A stretch of 11,957 nucleotides of DNA. Origin: Chloroflexota bacterium. GTDB lineage: Bacteria; Chloroflexota; Dehalococcoidia; Dehalococcoidales; Fen-1064. The translations under genes were made by a program, and so were the position numbers. Each line of letters starts with the position of its first letter. Within the stretch, counting starts at the first letter, position 1. This document shows positions 1-6,826 of the stretch, piece after piece. The notes under the pieces were generated by a model. The model made no database searches and was not told the origin of the DNA. It saw nothing but the letters and a program-made list of their open reading frames with translations. Where the stretch lies: the NCBI GenBank assembly GCA_026389745.1, contig JAPLHG010000017.1, forward strand, positions 1 to 11,957. Reading direction: 5' to 3'.

Positions 1-41
1 CTCTGGGGCAGGCAGTGATTGCCAATTTTAAGAAGGACTAG
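1..41 (+). CDS. hypF: HypF C-terminal fragment (carbamoyltransferase), cut by window edge
   Basis: The frame that begins at base 3 reads LGQAVIANFKKD and then stops at TAG 39-41. The LGQA-(V/A)-(I/V)-A pattern is how HypF proteins typically end, and hypC starts only six bases later, as expected for a hyp operon. HypF transfers the carbamoyl group from carbamoyl phosphate to the C-terminal cysteine of HypE as the source of the cyanide ligands of [NiFe]-hydrogenase. Only the last 12 residues are visible, so the call rests on a short motif plus position. Confidence 0.72.
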   Translation, partial: LGQAVIANFKKD

Positions 42-47
42 GATTAT

Positions 48-269
48 ATGTGTCTGGCGATACCGGCATTGGTTAAGAAAGTTGAAGACAAAGAAGCTGA
101 GGTCGAAATCGGCGGCATATCCCGTCGTATCAGTCTCTGGCTTACCCCCGAAGCAAAGGTGGGCGACTACGTTCTCCTGCATACCGGCTATGCCATCAGC
201 ATTATTGACCAGGATGAAGCTGAAGAGACTCTGCGGCTCTTTGAGCAAATAGCTAAGGAAGTAAAGTGA
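48..269 (+). CDS. hypC: HypC/HupF-type hydrogenase maturation chaperone
   Basis: This 73-residue protein begins MCLAIP, the signature N-terminus of HypC. Its Cys2 (after removal of Met) is the residue that contacts HypD and the hydrogenase large-subunit precursor. The remainder (IGGISRRISLWLTP, then VGDYVLLHTGYAI) fits the small beta-barrel of the family, and the length is normal. HypC works in the cytoplasm with HypD to assemble and deliver the Fe(CN)2CO unit. The start is ATG with AGGA at 40-43 four bases upstream and AAGGA further up. It lies six bases after the hypF stop; the 46 bases to hypD form the longest gap inside the operon. Confidence 0.95.
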   Translation: MCLAIPALVKKVEDKEAEVEIGGISRRISLWLTPEAKVGDYVLLHTGYAISIIDQDEAEETLRLFEQIAKEVK

Positions 270-304
270 GAGGCATCTTTCAAAATCGATGAATTGTCTA
301 TTAT

Positions 305-309
305 GAGGT
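305..309 (+). promoter_or_regulatory. Ribosome binding site that decides the TTG start of hypD
   Basis: GAGGT lies six bases before TTG 316-318. No ATG or GTG gives the conserved HypD N-terminus MRFV, so this site supports initiation at TTG. Confidence 0.75.
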
Positions 310-315
310 AAAAGA

Positions 316-1410
316 TTGAGATTTGTAGTTGAGTTCCGTGATGGTGAGCTGGCAGAAGGGCTGATTACCAGCATCCGCAGAACTTCAAAACGCAAGGTGC
401 GTTTTATGGAGTTCTGCGGCGGTCATACCGTGTCCATTTTCAAGTATGGCATCCGTCAGATTCTCCCACCGACAATAGAGATGGTTTCAGGGCCTGGTTG
501 CCCTGTATGTGTGACTGCCACAGCTGATATTGATAAGGCAATTGCTCTTGCGCTTATTCCTGGTGTCATTGTCACCACCTTTGGCGATATGCTCAAGGTT
601 CCGGGCAGTCGCTCCAGTCTTCAGAAGGCGCGTGCCGGCGGTGCGGATGTACGCACCGTCTATTCCACGCTGGATGCGCTCAAAATTGCCACTGAAAATC
701 CCGATAAGACGGTGGTTTTTGTTGGTGTTGGCTTTGAAACGACTGCACCCACCGTCGCCGCTTCTGTTCTTCAGGCTAGCGAGCAAAATATTAGGAATTA
801 CATGGTTTTATCTTTACATAAGGTGTGTCCACCGGCGATTCGCTCCATTCTGGATGCCGGCGAGGTCAAACTCAATGGTTTGATTTGTCCCGGACACGTC
901 TCTGCAATCACCGGCTCTAATGCCTGGGAGTTCGTTGCTTGCGGTTATGGTATTCCGTGTGTGGTATCTGGATTTGAGCCGCTGGATATTCTGCAGTGTG
1001 TCGAAATGCTGGTTAACCAGGTTGAAAAACGCGAATCGAAGGTAGAAATCGCTTATCGCCGCGGCGTGACACCGGAAGGTAACCTGCAAGCTCTGAAGAT
1101 TATGGAGCAAGTTTTTGAACCCTGTGCGGCGAAGTGGCGGGGAATGGGAGAAATTCCGAATAGCGGATTGAGATTAAGGCGGGAATTTACACAGTATGAT
1201 GCTGAAGCTGCCTTCGAAATCAAAACGGAACCTGCAGTGGAACCAAAAGGCTGTCTCTGCGGGGAAGTTTTGAGGGGTGTGAAGACCCCCTTAGATTGCC
1301 GATTGTTCCGCAAAGTTTGCACACCGGAAAATCCGGTTGGCCCCTGTATGGTGTCGTCGGAAGGAAATTGCTCGGCTTATTACTTATACGGAGACAATGG
1401 TGGAAGATAA
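316..1410 (+). CDS. hypD: HypD, Fe-S scaffold for the Fe(CN)2CO cofactor
   Basis: The 364-residue product matches HypD in length and motifs. FCGGHT (Cys34) is the catalytic iron-binding motif. GPGCPVC (Cys62, Cys65) is the thiol redox pair. The stretch ICPGHVSAITG and the GFETT motif are also conserved. The C-terminal part holds the [4Fe-4S] cysteine set, with Cys at about 313, 315, 328, 335, 344 and 352 in the CGEVL...CRLF...C...GPCMVSSEGNC pattern. HypD, with HypC, reduces and holds the iron while HypE hands over cyanide. The start is TTG, chosen because it gives the conserved MRFV N-terminus with GAGGT upstream. The end overlaps hypE by 14 bases, which suggests translational coupling. Confidence 0.97.
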   Translation: MRFVVEFRDGELAEGLITSIRRTSKRKVRFMEFCGGHTVSIFKYGIRQILPPTIEMVSGPGCPVCVTATADIDKAIALALIPGVIVTTFGDMLKVPGSRSSLQKARAGGADVRTVYSTLDALKIATENPDKTVVFVGVGFETTAPTVAASVLQASEQNIRNYMVLSLHKVCPPAIRSILDAGEVKLNGLICPGHVSAITGSNAWEFVACGYGIPCVVSGFEPLDILQCVEMLVNQVEKRESKVEIAYRRGVTPEGNLQALKIMEQVFEPCAAKWRGMGEIPNSGLRLRREFTQYDAEAAFEIKTEPAVEPKGCLCGEVLRGVKTPLDCRLFRKVCTPENPVGPCMVSSEGNCSAYYLYGDNGGR

Positions 1411-2404
1411 AATCCTGCTGGCTCATGGTAGTGGTGGCAAGCTAGCGCATGACCTAATCGCCAAAAGCTTTGTCAGTGCACTGGATAATCCCTTGCTGGC
1501 ACAAATGGATGATTCGGCGGTTTTTGAGGCGAACGGGCAGTTGGCATTCACTACCGATAGCTATGTCGTCAACCCCATCTTTTTTCCTGGTGGTAATATC
1601 GGCAAACTGGCAGTTTGTGGCACAGTGAATGATTTATCGATGTCCGGTGCTAAACCGCTTTATCTGTCTCTCGCTCTCATAATTGAGGAGGGCTTGTTCC
1701 TGAGCGATCTGAAACAGGTAGTTGATGCTATCAGGACGACGGCTGAAGAAGCCAGTGTAAAAATCATTACGGGTGATACTAAGGTTGTTGATCGCGGTAG
1801 TGCCGACCGACTTTTCATCAATACCGCCGGCATCGGTATCATACCGGAGGGTGTGAACATCTCTGGTAGTAATGCACGTTCGGGCGATAAGGTCATCTTA
1901 AGCGGAACAATTGGCGACCACGGTATTGCAGTGCTCAGTAAGCGGGAAGGCATTAGCTTCTCTACCGAACTGGAAAGCGATTGTGCGCCGCTGGCAAGTC
2001 TGGTGGCGGAAATGCTGAAAGTTAGCCGGAATATTCACTGCCTCCGCGACCCCACCCGTGGTGGACTGGCAACCACCCTGAATGAACTGTCGGAACAGTC
2101 GAAAGTCGGCATTAGAATTGAAGAAGCAAAGATACCGGTTCGCGATGAAGTATTCGGTGCCTGCGAAATGCTGGGTTTTGACCCATTATATGTTGCCAAT
2201 GAAGGCAAACTGGTTGCGATTGTTGCAGAAGAAGATGCCGAAAAAATTCTGAAGGCAATGAGGAGACATCCATACGGTAAAAATGCCGTTATTATTGGTG
2301 AGGTAATTTCTGAGCACCCCGGCAGGGTAGTAATGAAAACCCTGCTCGGGTCTTCCCGCATTGTGGATATGCTCACAGGTGACCTCCTGCCAAGGATTTG
2401 TTAA
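1397..2404 (+). CDS. hypE: HypE, carbamoyl dehydratase of hydrogenase maturation
   Basis: The 335-residue product has the HypE/PurM-like fold: LLAHGSGGK near the N-terminus, DDSAVF, TTDSYVV, and the ATP-binding CGTVNDLSMSGA. The second domain contains GDHGIAVLS and RDPTRGGLATTLNE. It ends PRIC; this last cysteine is the residue that HypF carbamoylates and HypE dehydrates to thiocyanate. The reading frame stays open upstream to 1337, but that extension lies inside hypD and lacks family similarity. ATG 1397 has GGAGA only about three bases away; GTG 1400, the next codon, has better spacing (six bases after GGAG) and may be the real initiator. The stop directly abuts hypA. Confidence 0.96.
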   Translation: MVEDKILLAHGSGGKLAHDLIAKSFVSALDNPLLAQMDDSAVFEANGQLAFTTDSYVVNPIFFPGGNIGKLAVCGTVNDLSMSGAKPLYLSLALIIEEGLFLSDLKQVVDAIRTTAEEASVKIITGDTKVVDRGSADRLFINTAGIGIIPEGVNISGSNARSGDKVILSGTIGDHGIAVLSKREGISFSTELESDCAPLASLVAEMLKVSRNIHCLRDPTRGGLATTLNELSEQSKVGIRIEEAKIPVRDEVFGACEMLGFDPLYVANEGKLVAIVAEEDAEKILKAMRRHPYGKNAVIIGEVISEHPGRVVMKTLLGSSRIVDMLTGDLLPRIC

Positions 2405-2746
2405 ATGCACGAACTAGCTATCACGCAGAGCATGTTCGATATTGTCCTGAGGCAAGCCGAACAGGCACAGGCAAAAAAGGTAACCAAAATCAATCTGGTC
2501 ATCGGTGAGATGACGGGTGTAGTCGGGGAGAGTGTGCAGTTTTATTTGGACTTCTTAACCAGAGGTACGGTGGCTGAAGGTGCGGTGGTTTCCTTAACAA
2601 TGATGCCCCCGAAAGCTCAATGCTGCAACTGTAAGCAAACATTTGAATTGAGAGAATTCGATTGGGGTTGTCCCAAATGTAAAAGTAATAGTGTGGAAAT
2701 CATCGCCGGTAAGGAATTATTTGTAGAAAGTATTGAGGTGACATAG
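2405..2746 (+). CDS. hypA: HypA, nickel insertion chaperone
   Basis: This 113-residue protein begins MHELAIT; His2 is the nickel ligand of the HypA/HybF family. A zinc site of two CxxC motifs follows, at Cys73/Cys76 (with an extra Cys74) and Cys89/Cys92 (WGCPKC). HypA takes nickel from HypB and passes it to the hydrogenase large subunit. Its ATG follows the hypE TAA with no gap, and an AAGGA inside the end of hypE can serve as ribosome binding site. This arrangement implies coupled translation. Confidence 0.96.
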   Translation: MHELAITQSMFDIVLRQAEQAQAKKVTKINLVIGEMTGVVGESVQFYLDFLTRGTVAEGAVVSLTMMPPKAQCCNCKQTFELREFDWGCPKCKSNSVEIIAGKELFVESIEVT

Positions 2747-3393
2747 TGGAAATTAAGGTCTTAAAAGACATACTGGGTGCGAATGAGCAAATCGCTGGGA
2801 AAAACCGTGAGTTGCTGGAGAAAAACAAGGTTTTCTGCGTCAATATTATGGCATCGCCGGGCGCTGGTAAGACTAGCTTTGTCCTTCAGACAATCAGAGT
2901 GTTAAAAGGCAATGTCAGAATAGGCGTCATTGAAGGCGACATTAGCTCCAGTATAGATGCGGAGACGGTAGCGGAAGAGGGTGTTCCTGTGGTGCAAATC
3001 AATACCGGCGGCGAGTGTCATCTGGAAGCCGTACAGATTCAAAACGCTTTGAATAATCTGCCACTGAAAGATATTGACCTGCTTCTGATTGAAAATGTGG
3101 GCAATCTGGTCTGCCCGGCAGAATTCAATCTCGGGGAACACCTCAAGATATTGATTGCCAGTGTCCCCGAAGGCGATGACAAACCCTTCAAGTATCCGCT
3201 GATGTTCACTACGGTTGATGGCTTGGTGCTCAATAAAATTGACCTCTTGCCGTACGTCAAGTTTAATGCGGACGCTTTCACTAAAACAGTCAAGAATATC
3301 AATGCTAAAGCGGAGATTTTTAGAGTCTCTTGCACAACAGGCGATGGTGTTCCTGAATGGGCGAAGTGGCTGAAGACTCGGATGAAGTCTTGA
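2746..3393 (+). CDS. hypB: HypB, GTPase for nickel delivery to hydrogenase
   Basis: This 215-residue SIMIBI-class GTPase has Walker A SPGAGKTS (37-44), the GD(I) motif at 64-66, and NKID (163-166) for guanine recognition. The metal site at the dimer interface is present as ECHLEA (Cys91, His92) and NLVCPAEF (Cys123). It lacks the histidine-rich stretch and the N-terminal CxxCGC motif of some HypB proteins, so it probably hydrolyses GTP and transfers nickel but does not store much of it. The GTG start overlaps the hypA stop by one base, and GAGGTGA (2735-2741) lies four bases upstream. It is the last gene of the visible operon. A 6-bp hairpin at the stop codon (3388-3405) has no T-tract. Confidence 0.96.
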   Translation: MEIKVLKDILGANEQIAGKNRELLEKNKVFCVNIMASPGAGKTSFVLQTIRVLKGNVRIGVIEGDISSSIDAETVAEEGVPVVQINTGGECHLEAVQIQNALNNLPLKDIDLLLIENVGNLVCPAEFNLGEHLKILIASVPEGDDKPFKYPLMFTTVDGLVLNKIDLLPYVKFNADAFTKTVKNINAKAEIFRVSCTTGDGVPEWAKWLKTRMKS

Positions 3394-3484
3394 GAGTTTT
3401 CAAGAAGTAGATAGGCAGGGATGCGAATAAGACTTTGAATTAAATCTGTGTGAAGCCATCGGCTCAGTGGTAGACTTTGGCTGA

Positions 3485-4081
3485 TTAGATAAATCCGAAT
3501 AAGTAGAAGGTAACTATTACTACCAGTGCGGCGAGAAGCGCCCCGGCAATCACCTGAGTCAGGGTATGCTCCTTGAGCTCTATTCGTGACCATCCAACCA
3601 GCAATACCAGAACAGAAGCGCTAGCTCCTATCCAACCATAAAGAATTGTCGATATTGTCGCCAACCCGGTCATAAAGGCAGTATGCAGGCTAATTTTCCA
3701 CCAGAGGTTAATGCACATAAAGAGTATCAGCCCGAAGAGTGCTGTCACAACGCCTGCAATCAACATCGTAGGAGCATGAATTTGGAGCAGGACGATATAA
3801 TCTATAACAGTGAAAGCGCCTGTCAGTAAGTAAATTTCTGTTCGCTGTCGCCGGACGCTGGAAAAGAGGCTGCCCATTCTGCCTTTGTGGACAAGATATA
3901 TCACCACTAACATCACTGGCAGGATACTGACAACGGCCAGGACAAGCGACCATCTTAATGCAGATAGAATGGTAGGTCTTGATTTAAGAGCTAACAGCAT
4001 GATTATTATCAGTGCTAGTAGGAAGGGGTTGAGGATATTGGAGACCAGATTGGCAATGCGTAATTTGGTTTCTTTTTGCAC
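3485..4081 (-). CDS. PAP2-like membrane phosphatase (lipid phosphatase superfamily)
   Basis: This 198-residue protein is almost entirely hydrophobic, with about six membrane segments (roughly 15-33, 42-63, 83-99, 103-124, 134-163 and 178-196). The soluble loops carry a degenerate PAP2 signature: SVRRQR near 75-80; K129-x-S131-x-H133 in WWKISLHTAF; and S165-R166 with H172 in GWSRIELKEHTLTQ. The histidines would form and resolve the phospho-enzyme. The third motif ends in Gln176 where many members have Asp, a variation I recall from related bacterial proteins. The substrate could be a lipid or polyprenyl phosphate; this is inferred from family only. The start is GTG, since an in-frame TAG lies five codons upstream. 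No clear Shine-Dalgarno is seen. It is transcribed divergently from the radical SAM gene and converges on hypB. Confidence 0.8.
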   Translation of the reverse strand: MQKETKLRIANLVSNILNPFLLALIIIMLLALKSRPTILSALRWSLVLAVVSILPVMLVVIYLVHKGRMGSLFSSVRRQRTEIYLLTGAFTVIDYIVLLQIHAPTMLIAGVVTALFGLILFMCINLWWKISLHTAFMTGLATISTILYGWIGASASVLVLLVGWSRIELKEHTLTQVIAGALLAALVVIVTFYLFGFI

Positions 4082-4118
4082 TTTACTAAGACTTTTCTAA
4101 GATTTTTAGGCTGCACTG

Positions 4119-4147
4119 ATAATAGCTCATATTTTTTTGATAGTCCA
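4119..4147 (-). promoter_or_regulatory. Predicted sigma70-type promoter for the PAP2 gene
   Basis: On the minus strand, TGGACT (4147-4142) and TATTAT (4124-4119) are separated by exactly 17 bases. This predicts a transcript start near 4112 and a leader of about 30 bases before GTG 4081. It is a match to consensus only (4/6 and 5/6). Confidence 0.45.
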
Positions 4148-4228
4148 GTTATACTGCTCCCCATTAAGACAGAGCATTTACTTATTGAGGATAGCATTAA
4201 TAATCTTAACGACAATATATTTGCTGTG

Positions 4229-4257
4229 TGGACATCGCAGTTAAAAGATACTATACT
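4229..4257 (+). promoter_or_regulatory. Predicted sigma70-type promoter for the radical SAM gene
   Basis: TGGACA (4229-4234) and TATACT (4252-4257) are 17 bases apart, each matching the consensus at five of six positions. The predicted start near 4264 leaves a leader of about 53 bases before TTG 4317. Confidence 0.55.
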
Positions 4258-4306
4258 TAATCTAATTACTGAAGATTATGTTGGCTTGTCAATTTAACCA
4301 ACCCTA

Positions 4307-4310
4307 GGAG
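4307..4310 (+). promoter_or_regulatory. Ribosome binding site that decides the TTG start of the radical SAM gene
   Basis: GGAG lies six bases before TTG 4317-4319. That start gives the conserved N-terminal MKILLVYP strand of the B12-binding fold; no ATG is suitably placed. Confidence 0.7.
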
Positions 4311-4316
4311 ACACAT

Positions 4317-5852
4317 TTGAAAATACTGCTCGTTTACCCGGATTATCCTGACACCTTCTGGAGTTTTAAGCACGCTCTTAATATGATACAAAAAAAGGCG
4401 TCTCTTCCCCCGCTGGGATTAGTGACCATAGCGGCAATGCTTCCTTCCGAGTGGGAAAAGAAACTTGTGGATATGAGTATTTCTCCGCTGAGAGATGCTG
4501 ATATCAAGTGGGCAGATTTTGTTTTCATCAGCGCAATGATAGTGCAGAGAGAGTCAACTCATGAGACCATTGCCCGATGCCATAAATTTGGCAAGAAGGT
4601 AGTGGCTGGCGGACCACTCGTCACTACGGAATTTGAGGAATTTGATGAGGTGGACCATCTGGTGCTTGATGAGGCAGAAGTAACTCTGCCGCTCTTTCTG
4701 GCAGACATGGAGAAGGGTTCTGCCCGCCACATTTATACCTCGCAAGAACGCCCGGATGTCACAAAGACCCCAATCCCGATGTGGTCGCTCATCAAGATGA
4801 ATAAGTACGCCTCAATGAATATCCAATATTCACGTGGCTGCCCCTTTGACTGCGAGTTCTGTGACATCGTCATTTTGAATGGGCATAAACCCCGCACCAA
4901 GACAACGGAACAGGTATTGTGTGAATTGGATGCACTCTATGAATGCGGTTGGCGGGGAAGTGTCTTCGTTGTTGATGATAACTTTATTGGTAACAAGAAA
5001 AAACTAAAGGAAGAAATCTTACCGGCACTCATCAGGTGGCGTAAAAGTAAGCAACAGCCACCGTCGCTTTTCACTGAAGCATCTATAAATCTCGCGGATG
5101 ATGACGAACTGATGCGATTGATGGTGAAAGCCGGTTTTGACCGTGTTTTCATCGGTATTGAGACCCCCAATGAAGAGAGTCTTGTAGAGTGCAATAAAAC
5201 TCAAAATAAAAATCGTGACCTTGTGGCGGCGGTGAAGAGGATTCAGAACTTCGGTATGGAAGTGCAGGGTGGGTTCATCGTTGGTTTTGATAACGACCCA
5301 GCTTCAATTTTCCGCCGGCAGATAGAGTTCATTCAGAAGAGTGGCATTGTTACAGCGATGGTTGGTTTGCTTAATGCCCCGCGGGGCACTAGGCTTTATG
5401 AGCGACTCAAAAAAGAGAACCGCCTGGTCAAGGGTTTCACCGGCGATAATACCGATTGCAGTCTAAATTTCATCCCAAAGATGAAAACAGAGACTCTTAT
5501 CAATGGTTATAAGAATATTTTAAATACCATCTATGCTCCCAAACAATACTACGAGAGAATAACCATGTTACTTAAAGAATTCCGACCGCATTACGAAGTA
5601 AGAGCGTATCAACTCAAGCTTTCTCACATAGTCGGCTTTTTCCGGTCAGTGTGGATTCTGGGTGTGGTTGACAACGGTAGAAAACACTTCTGGAAGTTTA
5701 TTCTCACGGTGCTGGTGAAGCGTCCCAAATTCTTCCCGCTGTCATTAATTCTTTCTGCCTATGGCTTCCACTTCCGCAAAGTCGCTGAAAAAATCAATAG
5801 AAAATGTGGTACTACCGTTTCGAATGGAGTGGCTAATTTAGAGAATGTTTGA
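4317..5852 (+). CDS. B12-binding-domain radical SAM protein with DUF4070-like C-terminus (HpnP-like family)
   Basis: The 511-residue product has three parts. Residues 1-150 form a Rossmann-like cobalamin-binding domain (MKILLVYPDYPDTFWSF, PPLGLVTIAAMLP, VVAGGPLV, DEAEVTLPLFL). A radical SAM core follows, with the [4Fe-4S] motif GCPFDCEFC at Cys175, Cys179 and Cys182, then VFVVDDNFIGNKK and GIETPNEESL. Residues from about 370 resemble DUF4070. The DxHxxG motif of base-off cobalamin binding is not seen. From memory, the opening residues resemble the family that contains the hopanoid C-2 methylase HpnP, but the family is broad and most members are uncharacterised. It may methylate or otherwise modify a lipid-like or other unactivated carbon. 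No hopanoid genes are in view. It is monocistronic by appearance, with its own predicted promoter. A TTG start is supported by GGAG. Confidence 0.85.
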   Translation: MKILLVYPDYPDTFWSFKHALNMIQKKASLPPLGLVTIAAMLPSEWEKKLVDMSISPLRDADIKWADFVFISAMIVQRESTHETIARCHKFGKKVVAGGPLVTTEFEEFDEVDHLVLDEAEVTLPLFLADMEKGSARHIYTSQERPDVTKTPIPMWSLIKMNKYASMNIQYSRGCPFDCEFCDIVILNGHKPRTKTTEQVLCELDALYECGWRGSVFVVDDNFIGNKKKLKEEILPALIRWRKSKQQPPSLFTEASINLADDDELMRLMVKAGFDRVFIGIETPNEESLVECNKTQNKNRDLVAAVKRIQNFGMEVQGGFIVGFDNDPASIFRRQIEFIQKSGIVTAMVGLLNAPRGTRLYERLKKENRLVKGFTGDNTDCSLNFIPKMKTETLINGYKNILNTIYAPKQYYERITMLLKEFRPHYEVRAYQLKLSHIVGFFRSVWILGVVDNGRKHFWKFILTVLVKRPKFFPLSLILSAYGFHFRKVAEKINRKCGTTVSNGVANLENV

Positions 5853-5933
5853 ATATGCCATCGGGTGAACTTAATAACATCTGACTCTCGACAATTATAT
5901 CGCAAATAACATACCGGCAAAGCAGAGTCAAAG

Positions 5934-5939
5934 AGGAGG
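5934..5939 (+). promoter_or_regulatory. Strong ribosome binding site of the DUF47 gene
   Basis: AGGAGG within AGAGGAGGAGAA lies four bases before GTG 5944 and supports that start over any internal ATG. Confidence 0.8.
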
Positions 5940-5943
5940 AGAA

Positions 5944-6573
5944 GTGCCGAATTTTTCCTTACTACCTCACGAGGGCAAGTTTTTCAAGCTTTTTGAAGAG
6001 AGCGCTCAGAATGCTGTTGAAGTAGGCCAAAAACTGAAAGACCTATTACAGAATTGGGACCATGTTGAGGATAAAGTAGCGGGTATTGCCGACCTTGAGC
6101 ATAAGGGGGATAACATTACCCATCAAATTGCTACCGAACTGCACCGCACTTTTGTAACTCCCTTTGACCGTGAGGATATTACTCTACTGTCACAATCACT
6201 GGATGATGTGGTAGATTTCATCCATTCGGCGGCTGATTTTATGCTTTTGTACCGAGTGGAGCAACCTTCCCAGCGGGCAAAGGAGTTAGCCGATGTTATT
6301 GTGGAAATAACTCTTGAAGTGCAGAAAGCCATTGCCCAATTGAAAAAACATATTGACCAGAGACAGATGTTGAAGCACTGCGTTGAAATCAATCGTATGG
6401 AGAATGTGGGAGATAGAATTTATCGCGCGGCGCTAGCGGAGTTATTTGCTAATTCCACTGATGTGGTTTACATTATTAAATGGCGCGAAATTTATGAGCA
6501 TATGGAAACTGTTACCGATAGGTGTGAGGATGTGGCGAATGTTCTGGAGGGTGTGGCACTTAAGTATTCCTGA
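5944..6573 (+). CDS. DUF47 family (PhoU-like) phosphate transport accessory protein
   Basis: This 209-residue, all-helical, charged protein fits the DUF47/YkaA family in length and pattern: an N-terminal LLPHEGKFFKLFEESAQN, then DLEHKGDNITHQIATELH, TPFDREDI, the DDVVDFIHSAAD helix, INRMENVGDRIYR and a closing YEHMETVTDRCEDVANVLE. The E-x-x-(G)-D repeats on its helices are the expected metal-binding bundles of PhoU-like folds. Members of this family are commonly encoded beside PiT transporters and are thought to modulate them in the cytoplasm. Here the PiT gene follows after 253 bases, a larger gap than usual, so it may not share one transcript. A 7-bp inverted repeat (TGACTCT 5882-5888, AGAGTCA 5924-5930) flanks the leader just upstream. 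Confidence 0.9.
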   Translation: MPNFSLLPHEGKFFKLFEESAQNAVEVGQKLKDLLQNWDHVEDKVAGIADLEHKGDNITHQIATELHRTFVTPFDREDITLLSQSLDDVVDFIHSAADFMLLYRVEQPSQRAKELADVIVEITLEVQKAIAQLKKHIDQRQMLKHCVEINRMENVGDRIYRAALAELFANSTDVVYIIKWREIYEHMETVTDRCEDVANVLEGVALKYS

Positions 6574-6826
6574 TCGGTGTAGAATAAACCCGATGTTTGG
6601 TTTAGATATGTAAGAGAAGTTAGTCTATCCATATTGTGGTGTTATCCGCACCTTTTTAGCTGAATACATTGATAGTTTAGATGGCGAATTAAAAATTAAA
6701 TATGAAGTAGCTGTCATTTCCGAAGCGCGTCCTATCTCAGTATGCCTTTCTTTTGGGGATAAACTAATGAGACGATAGTATGTGTAGCAGGTACCTGAAA
6801 CCACTTTTTTCCCTGGAGATTGAGCA

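Noticed and set aside
3388..3405. Hairpin TCTTGA/TCAAGA at the hypB stop as a terminator
   Set aside because: The stem is only 6 bp, AT-rich and lacks a downstream T-tract.
3452..3484. tRNA-like segment (GGCTCAGTGGTAGA resembles a tRNA D-arm)
   Set aside because: The D-stem does not close, there is no anticodon arm and no GGTTCRA T-arm downstream, and the acceptor stem is absent on both strands.
3039..3593. 184-codon open frame on the minus strand opposite hypB
   Set aside because: It is the antisense of conserved hypB sequence and overlaps the end of the PAP2 gene; no motif or start signal supports it.
4076..4297. 73-codon open frame across the divergent intergenic region
   Set aside because: It overlaps the start of the PAP2 gene, covers both predicted promoters, is AT-rich and has no ribosome binding site or recognisable motif.
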